A stretch of 64,000 bases of DNA, taken from Porphyrobacter sp. Lineage in GTDB: Bacteria > Pseudomonadota > Alphaproteobacteria > Sphingomonadales > Sphingomonadaceae. Positions 8,936 through 16,788 of this stretch are shown in pieces. The notes beneath the pieces were generated by a model, which saw only the letters and a program-made list of their open reading frames with translations, searched no databases and was not told the origin of the DNA. A program made the position numbers and the translations under genes. The DNA is taken from contig JAGIBN010000004.1 of NCBI GenBank assembly GCA_017744315.1, forward strand, positions 124,001-188,000. The letters run 5' to 3'. Numbering within the stretch: position 1 is the first letter of the stretch; each line of letters starts with the position of its first letter.

Positions 8936-9774
8936 CACTGCAGCTGGCAGATGTCGAGGACGTTCATGTCGGTGTAGTCCTGGTTCTCGCCCGCCATGGC
9001 CCAGATGAAGGCATAGGCGCGAGTTCCGGATCCCATGTGGATCGACCAGGGCGGAGAAATCACGGCTTCTTCATTGCCGACGACGATGTGCCGCATCGCT
9101 TCGCCTTCGCCCATGTAGTGGAACACGCGGTCGTTCTCGTTCGGCAGTTCGAAGTAGAAATAGATCTCGCTGCGCCGCTCATGAATGTGCGGGGGCATCG
9201 TGTTCCACACACTTCCCGGTTTCAGCACGGTCAGGCCCATCACCAGCTGCGCGCTGTCGCACACGCCCGGGATGACGAGCTGGAAGATCGTCCGCTCGTT
9301 CGATTCTTCCAGGCTCCCGCGGTCGAGCGCATTGGCGTCCGCGATCGAGAGCTTGCGCGTCTGAAACGCCTTATGCGCGGGGCAAGACGCGAGGTAGAAC
9401 CGCGCGTCGGTGCCCGAGAACTGCACGTCCTGTGCGCCCATGGTCACGTAGAGGCAGTCCTTGTTCGCAAGGACGAACGACTCCCCATCGACCGTGACGA
9501 AACCATCGCCGCTGCCGACGTTCACGATCGCCAGTTCGCGGCGTTCGAGGAAGGGGTGCCCGGCGGCCGACGCCGGCTCGGTCTGATCGGGAAGCTTCAC
9601 GCTGTCCGCGCCCACCCAGACGCCGCCGATCACGAAGCGGTCTGCGTGAGTGTAGTTGAGCACGCATTCGCCTTGGCGGAACAGGTCCTGGATCAGGTAG
9701 CGATCGCGCAGTTCGTCGTTGGAGACGCACTCCATCATGTCGGGATGCGTGGCGTAGTAAGTGCGGTCGAACAT
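8935..9774 (-). CDS. kduI: 5-keto-4-deoxyuronate isomerase
   Basis: A 279-residue protein that matches KduI along its length, from [13 protein letters not shown] to [10 protein letters not shown]. The metal-binding cluster is visible as [15 protein letters not shown] with a later His in SIHMGSGT, the cupin ligands of this family. It isomerises 5-keto-4-deoxyuronate to 2,5-diketo-3-deoxygluconate in the cytoplasm. The ATG start has GAGAGGG upstream. Operator site C lies about 30 bp upstream, so this is the first gene of the kduI-kduD-kdgK operon under LacI-family control. Confidence 0.93.
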   Translation of the reverse strand: MFDRTYYATHPDMMECVSNDELRDRYLIQDLFRQGECVLNYTHADRFVIGGVWVGADSVKLPDQTEPASAAGHPFLERRELAIVNVGSGDGFVTVDGESFVLANKDCLYVTMGAQDVQFSGTDARFYLASCPAHKAFQTRKLSIADANALDRGSLEESNERTIFQLVIPGVCDSAQLVMGLTVLKPGSVWNTMPPHIHERRSEIYFYFELPNENDRVFHYMGEGEAMRHIVVGNEEAVISPPWSIHMGSGTRAYAFIWAMAGENQDYTDMNVLDICQLQ

Positions 9775-9801
9775 CTTGCCCTCTCTTGACAGCTGACCTC
9801 T

Positions 9802-9818
9802 TGGTAACCGGTGTCAAT
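9802..9818. promoter_or_regulatory. LacI-family operator upstream of kduI (site C)
   Basis: The minus strand reads TTGACACCGGTTACCAA. It lies between the kduI start (9774) and the end of the regulator gene (9836) and shares the invariant TGACACCGGT core. Confidence 0.78.
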
Positions 9819-9835
9819 GGCGAAGGCAACCACCG

Positions 9836-10906
9836 TCAGGTAGAAGGCGGCGCCACCGATTGGCGATGGACGAAGGTCGAAGGAAAACGAGCCTCGGCCG
9901 CGGCCGAGTCGTCTCCGGCGACGCCTTTCAACAGCTTGGCGGCTGCCGCGCGGCCCATTGAAACGATCGGCCAGCGGACCGTCGTCAGCGGAGGCCAGAT
10001 GTGCGCGGCGATCGGGGTGTCGTCGAAGCCGACGACCGAAAGGTCCTGCGGAACCGCAATGCCTCGTTCGCGCGCCACGAAGATCACCGCCGCGGCCATC
10101 TCGTCGTTGCAGGCGAAGATGGCGGTCGGCCGGGGATTGAGGTCGAGCAGCTTGTTCGCGGCAGCGATCCCGCTTTCGAAGGTGTAGTTGCCGTCAGCGA
10201 TGAGGCTGCGCGGCAAGTGGATTTGCGCGTCTGCCAGGGCATCCTCGAAGCCACGGCGCCGCTCCTTGGCCGAGCGGAAGCCGGAAGGACCCTCAACGAT
10301 CCCGATGCGCCTGTGCCCCCGCCTGATCAGGTAAGCCGTCGCCTCCTGCACAGCGTCGTGATCGTTCGAGGCCACGAGGTGATCGCTGTCGTCGAGCTCC
10401 GCCGAGCCCATGCGTACGTAACGCACGCCGAGCTCCTTGCAGAGATCGGCCAGGGCGTCGTTTTCGGAGATCGGCGGCAGCAGCACCACCCCGAACAGCC
10501 GCTGGCGTTCAAGGAATTCGCGCAAGTCGTCCATCATGGTCGCGGAATTGCGGTCGACCGGACGCACGACCATCGCGAACTCGGTGTCGTGCAGCCCCTC
10601 CAGGATGCCCTGCTGCATGTTGAGTACCATTTGCGCATTCGGGTTGTCGTGGATCAGCCCGATGAGGAAGTTCCGCCTAAGCGCGAGCGCGCGGGCCTGG
10701 GGATTGGGTACGTAGCCCAGATCCTCGATCACCTTCTGCACCCGCTCGCGAGTCTCCTCGTTGAGCAAGGGCGAGCGGTTGATCACCCGGCTCACAGTTT
10801 TCTTGGAGACCCCGGCCAGACGGGCGACGTCATTGATCGTCGGTTTTGCGGTACGCGCCGACGCCTGCGCCTCGTCTTCAGCGCGAGCTGATCGCTCTTT
10901 TGTCAT
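9836..10906 (-). CDS. LacI-family transcriptional regulator of uronate genes
   Basis: 356 residues from the ATG at 10906; the frame stays open upstream to 11491 but that part overlaps uxaA and is not protein-like. The HTH is at about residues 23-43 (TINDVARLAGVSKKTVSRVI), followed by a hinge and a periplasmic-binding-protein-like sensor domain (FGVVLLPPIS, GHRRIGIVEGPSGF, AIFACNDEMAAA, VVGFDDTPIAAHI, PPLTTVRWP). It lies between kduI and uxaA. Five palindromes with the central CCGG expected of LacI operators are found in this locus only. It is most likely a repressor released by an intermediate such as KDG; the effector is not determinable here. Confidence 0.88.
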   Translation of the reverse strand: MTKERSARAEDEAQASARTAKPTINDVARLAGVSKKTVSRVINRSPLLNEETRERVQKVIEDLGYVPNPQARALALRRNFLIGLIHDNPNAQMVLNMQQGILEGLHDTEFAMVVRPVDRNSATMMDDLREFLERQRLFGVVLLPPISENDALADLCKELGVRYVRMGSAELDDSDHLVASNDHDAVQEATAYLIRRGHRRIGIVEGPSGFRSAKERRRGFEDALADAQIHLPRSLIADGNYTFESGIAAANKLLDLNPRPTAIFACNDEMAAAVIFVARERGIAVPQDLSVVGFDDTPIAAHIWPPLTTVRWPIVSMGRAAAAKLLKGVAGDDSAAAEARFPSTFVHRQSVAPPST

Positions 10907-10944
10907 GAACCCCTTCAACCCGGACTCTTCTTCCGAGCGGCTTA

Positions 10945-10973
10945 TTGCAGAATTCGATCGGGCAAGATAGATG
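10945..10973 (+). promoter_or_regulatory. Candidate uxaA promoter
   Basis: TTGCAG (10945-10950) and TAGATG (10968-10973) are separated by 17 bp and fit a weak sigma-70-type promoter. The -10 element touches operator site D, so repressor binding would block RNA polymerase. Transcription would begin only a few bases before the uxaA ATG. Confidence 0.35.
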
Positions 10974-10987
10974 ACACCGGTTTCCAT
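10971..10987. promoter_or_regulatory. LacI-family operator at uxaA start (site D)
   Basis: ATGACACCGGTTTCCAT is 17 bp identical to site E. It abuts the uxaA start codon (10988) and lies 65 bp before the divergent regulator start, which suggests control of uxaA and autoregulation. Confidence 0.78.
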
Positions 10988-12502
10988 ATGATGCGATCCG
11001 ACTTGCCCGCCTCGAACCCCGATAGAACCGCGCTTCTGCGGATCCATCCGGACGACGATGTGGCTACTGCGCTGCGGGCCGTGGACGCTGGCGACCTGAT
11101 CGAGGTCGACGGCGAGGTTCTCCGTGCACGGCAGGCCATTCCGTTCGGACACAAGCTTGCGTTGAGGCCCCTCTCCGTGGGCGAGGAAGTTCGCAAGTAC
11201 GGCGGGCCGATCGGGCGGATGACCGCTCGGGCAGAGCCTGGAGACCACGTCCACCAGCACAACCTCTCCACCCAGCTCGACGATGTCGAGGTCTACGATT
11301 ATCGCCCCGGCGTTCCAAACCACCTGCCCGCAAGGCAGATGACCTTTGCGGGCTATCGGCGAGGAGACGGGCGGGTCGGCACCCGCAATGAAATCTGGAT
11401 CCTGCCGACCGTGGGCTGTGTCGCCCGAACGGCGGAGCGGATTGCGGCGATCGCCCAGGCGAGACATGCCGGAGCGATCGACGGCATCCACGCGTTTTCA
11501 CATCCGTTCGGCTGCTCGCAGCTCGGCGATGATCTTGCAGGCATGCGCTCGATCCTCGCAGCGCTCGCCAGTCACCCCAACGCGGGCGGCGTGCTGTTGC
11601 TGGGGCTTGGCTGCGAGTCGAACCAGCTCGACGCGCTGATGAACGAAATAGCGCCCGAGGCGCGCCAGCGGGTGCGCTCTGTCCTTGCCCAGTCGTCGGG
11701 TGACGAGATCGCCGAAGGTCTCGCCGCGATCGATGCGCTCGTGGCGAATGCCGCGCTGACCTCGCGCACCGAGGTTCCGATCGGCGAACTCGTGGTCGGG
11801 CTCAAGTGCGGTGGGTCGGATGGGTTCAGCGGCCTGACGGCCAATCCCCTGGTCGGGCGCATTGCCGATTGGGTGAACGGCTCGGGCGGATCGACCATCC
11901 TGTCCGAGATCCCCGAGGCGTTCGGCGCGGAGCGGCAGTTGATGCAGCGCGCTCGCGACCGATCGGTGTTCGAAGGGATCGTCGCGCTGGTGAACGACTT
12001 CAAGCGCTACTTCCTTGACCATGGCCAGCCGGTTTCCGAGAACCCGTCGCCGGGCAACATTGCCGGGGGGATCACGACGCTGGAGGAAAAGTCCCTCGGC
12101 GCCGTGCAGAAGTCGGGCGCAGCACAGGTGAGCGACGTGCTGCGCTACGGGCAACGCGTGCGGCGCCAGGGCCTGACCCTGCTGGAGGCACCGGGTAACG
12201 ATGCCATTTCGTCCACGGCGATGGCGGCCGCCGGCGCGACGGTCATCCTCTTTACGACGGGTCGCGGCACGCCTCTCGGCACGGTAGTCCCGACCTTGAA
12301 GATCGCTTCCAACAGCCCGCTGGCGCAGCGCAAGCCGGGCTGGATCGATTTCGACGCCGGCGAAGTCTTGCACAGCGGCTTGGAACAGGGATCCGAAGCC
12401 TTGTTCGCCAAACTCCTCGCCGTCGCCTCGGGCGAAAGGACCGCCTCCGAACTCAGCGGAGAGCGAGAGATGGCGATCTGGAAACGCGGCGTCACCCTAT
12501 GA
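10988..12502 (+). CDS. uxaA: Altronate dehydratase
   Basis: 504 residues in UxaA/GarD organisation. An N-terminal SAF-like domain (about 12-85, LLRIHPDDDVATAL) is followed by the dehydratase domain beginning FAGYRRGDGRVGTRNEIWILPT, with the conserved SHPFGCSQ, GLGCESNQ and LKCGGSDGFSG blocks that supply metal-binding residues. It dehydrates D-altronate to KDG, feeding KdgK. The ATG at 10988 is followed by a second ATG at 10991. No ribosome-binding site is visible because operator D occupies that position. uxaB and uxaC are not in the window. Confidence 0.88.
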   Translation: MMRSDLPASNPDRTALLRIHPDDDVATALRAVDAGDLIEVDGEVLRARQAIPFGHKLALRPLSVGEEVRKYGGPIGRMTARAEPGDHVHQHNLSTQLDDVEVYDYRPGVPNHLPARQMTFAGYRRGDGRVGTRNEIWILPTVGCVARTAERIAAIAQARHAGAIDGIHAFSHPFGCSQLGDDLAGMRSILAALASHPNAGGVLLLGLGCESNQLDALMNEIAPEARQRVRSVLAQSSGDEIAEGLAAIDALVANAALTSRTEVPIGELVVGLKCGGSDGFSGLTANPLVGRIADWVNGSGGSTILSEIPEAFGAERQLMQRARDRSVFEGIVALVNDFKRYFLDHGQPVSENPSPGNIAGGITTLEEKSLGAVQKSGAAQVSDVLRYGQRVRRQGLTLLEAPGNDAISSTAMAAAGATVILFTTGRGTPLGTVVPTLKIASNSPLAQRKPGWIDFDAGEVLHSGLEQGSEALFAKLLAVASGERTASELSGEREMAIWKRGVTL

Positions 12503-12546
12503 GCGAAGCTCAAGAACCGGCCCTCTGTCATTTGATGCGCTTGCCA

Positions 12547-12563
12547 ATGACACCGGTTTCCAT
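12547..12563. promoter_or_regulatory. LacI-family operator between uxaA and hydratase gene (site E)
   Basis: ATGACACCGGTTTCCAT, identical to site D over 17 bp, lies 34 bp before the GTG start of the next gene. That gene and the transporter after it may therefore have their own regulated promoter. Confidence 0.78.
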
Positions 12564-12596
12564 TACCTCCATCACCGAAGAGGACAAAGGCATCCT

Positions 12597-13403
12597 GTGA
12601 CATCTCCTGCAGACGAATCGGCGATCATCGCCGGCCGCTTCCTGGCGGCCCGCCGCGCCGCCAAAGGCCTGGACGATTACCCCGGACCGCTGCCGCGGAC
12701 GCTGGACGAAGCCTATGCCATCCAGGACGCCGCCATCGCCGCGTGGGGAAAGACAATCGTCGGCTGGAAGGTCGGCCGGGTCCTGCCGCCGCTGGCGGAG
12801 CGCTTTGGCACTGACCGCCTCGCTGGTCCGATCTTCGCCGATCAGGTGGTGAGCGCAAACGGTGATCCCGTTTCGATGCCCATCTACGCCGAAGGGTTCG
12901 CCGCGGGCGAGGCAGAGTTCCTGCTGCGCATCGGCACTCCGCCGTCTCCGGGTCAGGCCCGTCTGGGGCTGGCGGAAGCGGCCAGCCTCATCGGCAGCGT
13001 GCATGTCGGGATCGAGATTGCGAGCTCGCCGCTTGGATCGATCAACGCGCTAGGGCCCGTGGCCGTGGTGTCCGATTTCGGAAACAACAATGGCCTGGTG
13101 ATCGGCCCCGAGATTCTCGACTGGCAGACCAGTGCTTTTGAAGACTGGGACGTCACCACGCTGGTTGACGGCCAGCCGGTCGGCTCGGGCCAGGCCAGCA
13201 GCTTTCCCGACGGCGCAATCGGCGCCGCGCGCTTTCTGTTTGAGCTGCTCGCCAAGCGCGGCATTCCAATCGAAGCGGGGCAATGGATTTCGTCGGGCGC
13301 CGTCACGGGCGTCCACGACGTGAGCCCCGGTCAACGTGTCGAGGCCGTGTTCGGCGGCCAATACCGCGTGGGTTGCCAAGTAGAGGCGGCGCCACCGGAA
13401 TAA
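12597..13403 (+). CDS. FAH-superfamily 2-keto-4-pentenoate hydratase-like enzyme
   Basis: 268 residues of the MhpD/DmpE/FAH-like fold. It shows YAIQDAAI, GWKVGR, the metal-binding acid region AAGEAEFLLRI and VGIEIASSP, and ends with GQWISSGAVTGVHDV. Relatives hydrate 2-hydroxypenta-2,4-dienoate or decarboxylate oxo-acids in aromatic catabolism. Here it lies between uxaA and an ExuT-like transporter and directly after operator E, so a role on a sugar-acid keto intermediate is more likely. The start is GTG (12597). No family member with this exact job is known to me, so the substrate is left open. Confidence 0.72.
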   Translation: MTSPADESAIIAGRFLAARRAAKGLDDYPGPLPRTLDEAYAIQDAAIAAWGKTIVGWKVGRVLPPLAERFGTDRLAGPIFADQVVSANGDPVSMPIYAEGFAAGEAEFLLRIGTPPSPGQARLGLAEAASLIGSVHVGIEIASSPLGSINALGPVAVVSDFGNNNGLVIGPEILDWQTSAFEDWDVTTLVDGQPVGSGQASSFPDGAIGAARFLFELLAKRGIPIEAGQWISSGAVTGVHDVSPGQRVEAVFGGQYRVGCQVEAAPPE

Positions 13404-13452
13404 CCGAAAAATTGAATTTACGCAGACGCCCGAAAACGGGCGCGGCGAGGAG

Positions 13453-14754
13453 ATGAGGATGGCGGAGAGGATCGAGATGGACGGCGCCCCGGCTGTCGAA
13501 GCAACGCGCGTGGGCCGCGTCCGATGGACGATCTGCGGGCTGCTCTTCTTTGCGACGGCAATCAATTACGTCGACCGCCAGATGATCGCGGTGCTGAAGC
13601 CGACGCTCCAGGAAGAGTTCGGCTGGACCGAGACGACTTACGCCGACATCGTCTTCGCCTTCCAGGCGGCCTATGCGCTCGGCTACATCGTCTTCGGCCG
13701 GTTGATCGACAAAGTGGGCGCGCGCTTCGGCTATTCCCTCGCCGCGGTGATCTGGGGCCTGGCAGCCATGGCCACCTCGGCCGCGCGCGATATCCCGCAC
13801 TTCCTGATGGCCCGCTTCATGCTGGGCCTCGGCGAGTCCGGCAACTTCCCGGCCGGCATCAAGGCCGTCGCGGAGTGGTTTCCGAAGAAGGAGCGCGCCT
13901 TTGCCGTCGGCATCTTCAACGCCGGTGCCAACATCGGTGCGATAGCCACGCCGATCATTGCGCCGATACTCGTATTCAACTTCGGCTGGCGGGCCGCCTT
14001 CCTTGTCACGGGCGCGCTGGTCTTCGTGTGGTTGGCAGTATGGCTCATCGTCTATCGGCGCCCGCGCGAGAAGGCCGGCCTCTCGGCTGCCGAACTCGCC
14101 TATATCGAAAGCGATCCGGCCGACCCTCCCGGCGACGTCGCCTGGCTCCCGCTGCTCAAGCGGCGCCAGACCTGGGCCTACGCGCTCGGCAAGTTCATGA
14201 CTGACCCAATCTGGTGGTTCTTCCTCTTCTGGCTCCCCGACTTCTTCTCGCGCGAGCATGGCCTGAACCTGCTGACCTTCGGCCCGCCGCTGGTCGCGAT
14301 CTACCTTATTTCGGATGCGGGCAGCGTCGCCGGAGGATGGCTCTCATCGAAGCTCATCGCCCGGGGGCACAGCATCAACTTCGCGCGGAAGATCGCCATG
14401 CTCGTATGCGGTCTTGCGGTCCTTCCCGTGATGTTGGCGCCAGGCACTGCCAGCGTCTGGGGAGCGGTCCTCTTGATCGGCCTCGCCACCGCGGCACACC
14501 AGGGCTTTTCGGCCAATCTCTACACGCTGCCTTCGGATCTGTTTCCCCGCAAGGCCGTGGGGGCGGTGATCGGCATTGGCGGCACCATGGGGGCGGTCGG
14601 CGGCATGCTGATGGCCAAATTCACCGGCTGGGTCCTGGACACAACCGGCACCTATTGGCCGATGTTCGCCGTTGCCGGTTTCGCTTATCTTGCAGCTCTG
14701 CTGGTGATCCACCTGCTGGTGCCGCAGATGGAGGAAATGAGGGAAACCGTCTGA
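13453..14754 (+). CDS. exuT: MFS hexuronate transporter (ExuT-like)
   Basis: 433 residues with 12 predicted membrane helices and the ACS-family signatures ATAINYVDRQMIAVLKP and GLGESGNFPAGIKAVAEWFP. This subfamily imports hexuronates, glucarate or galactonate by proton symport through the inner membrane. Co-location with uxaA and kdgK points to D-galacturonate. GGCGAGGAG precedes the ATG. It follows the hydratase gene by 49 bp and is likely in the same transcript from operator site E. Gene symbol by similarity and context. Confidence 0.82.
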   Translation: MRMAERIEMDGAPAVEATRVGRVRWTICGLLFFATAINYVDRQMIAVLKPTLQEEFGWTETTYADIVFAFQAAYALGYIVFGRLIDKVGARFGYSLAAVIWGLAAMATSAARDIPHFLMARFMLGLGESGNFPAGIKAVAEWFPKKERAFAVGIFNAGANIGAIATPIIAPILVFNFGWRAAFLVTGALVFVWLAVWLIVYRRPREKAGLSAAELAYIESDPADPPGDVAWLPLLKRRQTWAYALGKFMTDPIWWFFLFWLPDFFSREHGLNLLTFGPPLVAIYLISDAGSVAGGWLSSKLIARGHSINFARKIAMLVCGLAVLPVMLAPGTASVWGAVLLIGLATAAHQGFSANLYTLPSDLFPRKAVGAVIGIGGTMGAVGGMLMAKFTGWVLDTTGTYWPMFAVAGFAYLAALLVIHLLVPQMEEMRETV

Positions 14755-14913
14755 GCGGATTGACCCAAAATCCGCCAGACGTCGATCGTCGGAGCGTCCC
14801 CGGCGGACAGCCATCCCACACGTCACCGCAACTTTGGGGCAGGACGGAAACGATCACTCGTCAAGCCTACAAGAACGGCATAAGGGGGCTGCTTGGATAG
14901 TGGAGGCAAGTCC

Positions 14914-15165
14914 ATGAGATTGGGCAAGTATGTTCTGGTGGCGTTTTCTGCGGTCTCGATGGCCGGCTCGCCCGTCCTGGCGCAAGCTGCTGATGGATCG
15001 AGTGTAGTCGCGCGCACTGGCGCGCGTGTCGAAAGCGCAGAGGGTTTGAGCGGCAACGGTATCTTGAGCGGCGGCGGCTTCGTCCTGCCGCTGATCGCCC
15101 TGATGGCCGTGGCCCTCGCCGTCTTGGTTGGAACCGGCAACGACAGCACTCCGGTCAGCCCCTGA
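14914..15165 (+). CDS. Small exported glycine/serine-rich protein
   Basis: 83 residues from the ATG at 14914 (a TTG 21 nt upstream is less likely). It has a clear signal peptide ending SPVLAQA, a variable middle, then a glycine-rich segment and a second hydrophobic helix (FVLPLIALMAVALAVLVG) ending NDSTPVSP. Proteins of this shape are common in sphingomonads, and I know no function. It is separated from exuT by about 160 bp and is probably its own unit, ending at a strong hairpin. Confidence 0.6.
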   Translation: MRLGKYVLVAFSAVSMAGSPVLAQAADGSSVVARTGARVESAEGLSGNGILSGGGFVLPLIALMAVALAVLVGTGNDSTPVSP

Positions 15166-15173
15166 GCTTGGAA

Positions 15174-15213
15174 GCGCCTTGCTTGGGGTGCGGCCACCCC
15201 AGGCAGGGTGCGC
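15174..15213. terminator. Hairpin between convergent genes
   Basis: An imperfect stem (GCGCCTTGCTTGGGGT against ACCCCAGGCAGGGTGCGC, with G-U pairs and a bulge) lies around a GCGGCC loop. It sits between the convergent small-protein and J-domain genes and may serve both strands. Confidence 0.45.
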
Positions 15214-15249
15214 AAACTTTCTGGATCACCTCGTTAGCGGGGCGATCCC

Positions 15250-15783
15250 CTACCCTCGCCACTCGCGCCGTTCTTCGGCCTGACGCAGCACTTCGTAGGC
15301 AACCTGACAGGCCTGAAACGCCTTGGCCGCTTCGGCATCGCCCGGCTTCACATCCGGGTGCACTTCCTTGGCCCGCGCGCGCCAGGCTTTCTTGACCGTT
15401 TCGAAGTCCGCATCGGCATCGAGCCCCAGAACCTCCAGCGCGCGCATCTCGTCGGCGCTGCGGCTGCCATCGCCGGAACCGGTCCAACCGTAGTACGCGG
15501 CGGACGCGTAGCCCGAATTAGTGCGTTCCTCGGCACCGGCCCGCTCTTCGGCCTCGGCCTTCTCCAGGCCTTCGAAATAGTCCCACTTCGAATTGTATTC
15601 GGCCGCGTGGCGTTGGCAGAAATACCAGCGCTCTGGGCTGTTGGGGGCCTTGGGCGCGGGGCAGTTGCCCGGCTCCTCGCAACCGTGCCGATCGCACAGG
15701 CGAACCTTCGCCGCTTCACGCGTGCTCCCGTAGCTGCGCCAACGCGGAAAGCCCCAGTCGAGGGAGCGGGTCGAACGGCTCAC
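15250..15783 (-). CDS. J-domain (DnaJ-like) protein with Cys-rich N-terminus
   Basis: 177 residues. A C-terminal J domain (about 112-172) has the essential HPD in KEVHPDVKPGD and ends in a helix AFQACQVAYEVL. The N-terminal half has Cys pairs (CDRHGCEEPGNC, YFCQRHAAEYN) that look like a small metal-binding module. It would stimulate an Hsp70 ATPase in the cytoplasm. It lacks the G/F and zinc-finger regions of DnaJ itself. Such proteins are conserved in alphaproteobacteria without a settled role. Confidence 0.75.
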   Translation of the reverse strand: MSRSTRSLDWGFPRWRSYGSTREAAKVRLCDRHGCEEPGNCPAPKAPNSPERWYFCQRHAAEYNSKWDYFEGLEKAEAEERAGAEERTNSGYASAAYYGWTGSGDGSRSADEMRALEVLGLDADADFETVKKAWRARAKEVHPDVKPGDAEAAKAFQACQVAYEVLRQAEERREWRG

Positions 15784-15945
15784 GATATTAACTCTACCGA
15801 CAGCATCTTCCCACTATAGGCGCTCCCGGCCACGCCGCATAGGCGTTGCAGATCAAGTTTCATTGACCTCGGTCTGAATATGCTGCGTTGCAATATAGCC
15901 GGATATACGCTATATACCGCGCCAGTTGCCGAATTGAGATTGATT

Positions 15946-16113
15946 ATGTCCAAGCAGCTTTCCGTGGCTTCGGCCTTTTCCGTGTTCGCCCTTTCGGCGC
16001 TGGCCCTGTTCGGCCCGGCGCAGGCTGGCGCTGAGCGCCTGGGCAACGAAAAAGGCGCCACGATCGAACTCGCCGCGCCTTCGTTTTCGGCTGCACTCCC
16101 GCTTTTCGACTGA
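15946..16113 (+). CDS. Very small exported protein
   Basis: 55 residues from the ATG at 15946, reading MSKQLSVASAFSVFALSALA. It has a signal peptide ending PAQAGA and a 28-residue mature part (ERLGNEKGATIELAAPSFSA and on) with no Cys or known motif. The frame is open 22 codons further upstream, but that part is not protein-like. Function unknown; the codon use and signal peptide suggest it is real. Confidence 0.45.
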   Translation: MSKQLSVASAFSVFALSALALFGPAQAGAERLGNEKGATIELAAPSFSAALPLFD

Positions 16114-16170
16114 CTTTCGTCATGACGATGGACCGGGAGGTCCAGCGGCAATCCTGACAACTTGAGAACC

Positions 16171-16199
16171 CTCCCCCTCCCACATGCGGAAGGGGGAGA
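16171..16199 (-). terminator. Hairpin after pal
   Basis: CTCCCCCTTCC / GGGAGGGGGAG arms pair around a short GCATGT loop just downstream of the pal stop on the minus strand. A short T-rich segment follows. This would end the tol-pal transcript. Confidence 0.45.
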
Positions 16200-16215
16200 G
16201 CCGGTCTGACTGACC

Positions 16216-16725
16216 TTAGTTCAGGATCACCGTCACCGCGCGGCGGTTACGGGCCCACGAAGCTTCGTTGGAGCCCAGCGCAACCGGGCGCTCCTTGCCG
16301 TAGCTGACCGTGGTCAGGCGATCGGGCGAGATGCCCAGGCTGACCAGGTAGTTGCGGGCGGCATTGGCCCGGCGTTCACCCAGCGCGAGGTTGTATTCGC
16401 GCGTGCCGCGCTCGTCGGCGTGGCCTTCGACGGTGGCGCGAATGTCAGCATACTGCTGCATGTACTGCGCCTGCTGACGCAGGGCGGCCTGATCTTCGGG
16501 ATCGATGTTGTACTGATCCGTGTCGAAATAGATCGTGTCGCGGCCCTGCATGGCCTGCGCGAAGTGCGCTTGTGAGCCGGGAACGAGCCCGGCCTGCGGC
16601 GGCGGGCCGCTGGGGGTCGGCGTAGCGGTCTGCGGCGGTGGCGGCAGTTCCTCCGGCGCCTTCTTCGAACAGGCCGACAAGGCAAGCGCACTCGCAAGGG
16701 TCACGGCGATTGCGGTCTTGTTCAT
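16216..16725 (-). CDS. pal: Peptidoglycan-associated lipoprotein
   Basis: 169 residues. A lipoprotein signal has the lipobox LSAC (Cys about 19), followed by a proline-rich linker and a C-terminal OmpA-like domain with TVEGHADERGTREYN and NRRAVTVIL, which binds meso-diaminopimelate of peptidoglycan. Pal is anchored in the outer membrane and is pulled by the TolQRAB system during division. It is last in ybgC-tolQRAB-pal; the usual downstream cpoB/ybgF gene is absent here. Confidence 0.95.
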   Translation of the reverse strand: MNKTAIAVTLASALALSACSKKAPEELPPPPQTATPTPSGPPPQAGLVPGSQAHFAQAMQGRDTIYFDTDQYNIDPEDQAALRQQAQYMQQYADIRATVEGHADERGTREYNLALGERRANAARNYLVSLGISPDRLTTVSYGKERPVALGSNEASWARNRRAVTVILN

Positions 16726-16788
16726 GTCTATTCTCCTCCTTGGATAACTTCTCTTTCGGTGCGACCCGATACGAAACGACTTTGGTAC

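Noticed and set aside
10907-11491. 195-codon N-terminal extension of the LacI regulator frame
   Set aside because: It overlaps uxaA and contains no conserved sequence; the HTH is only 23 residues after the ATG at 10906.
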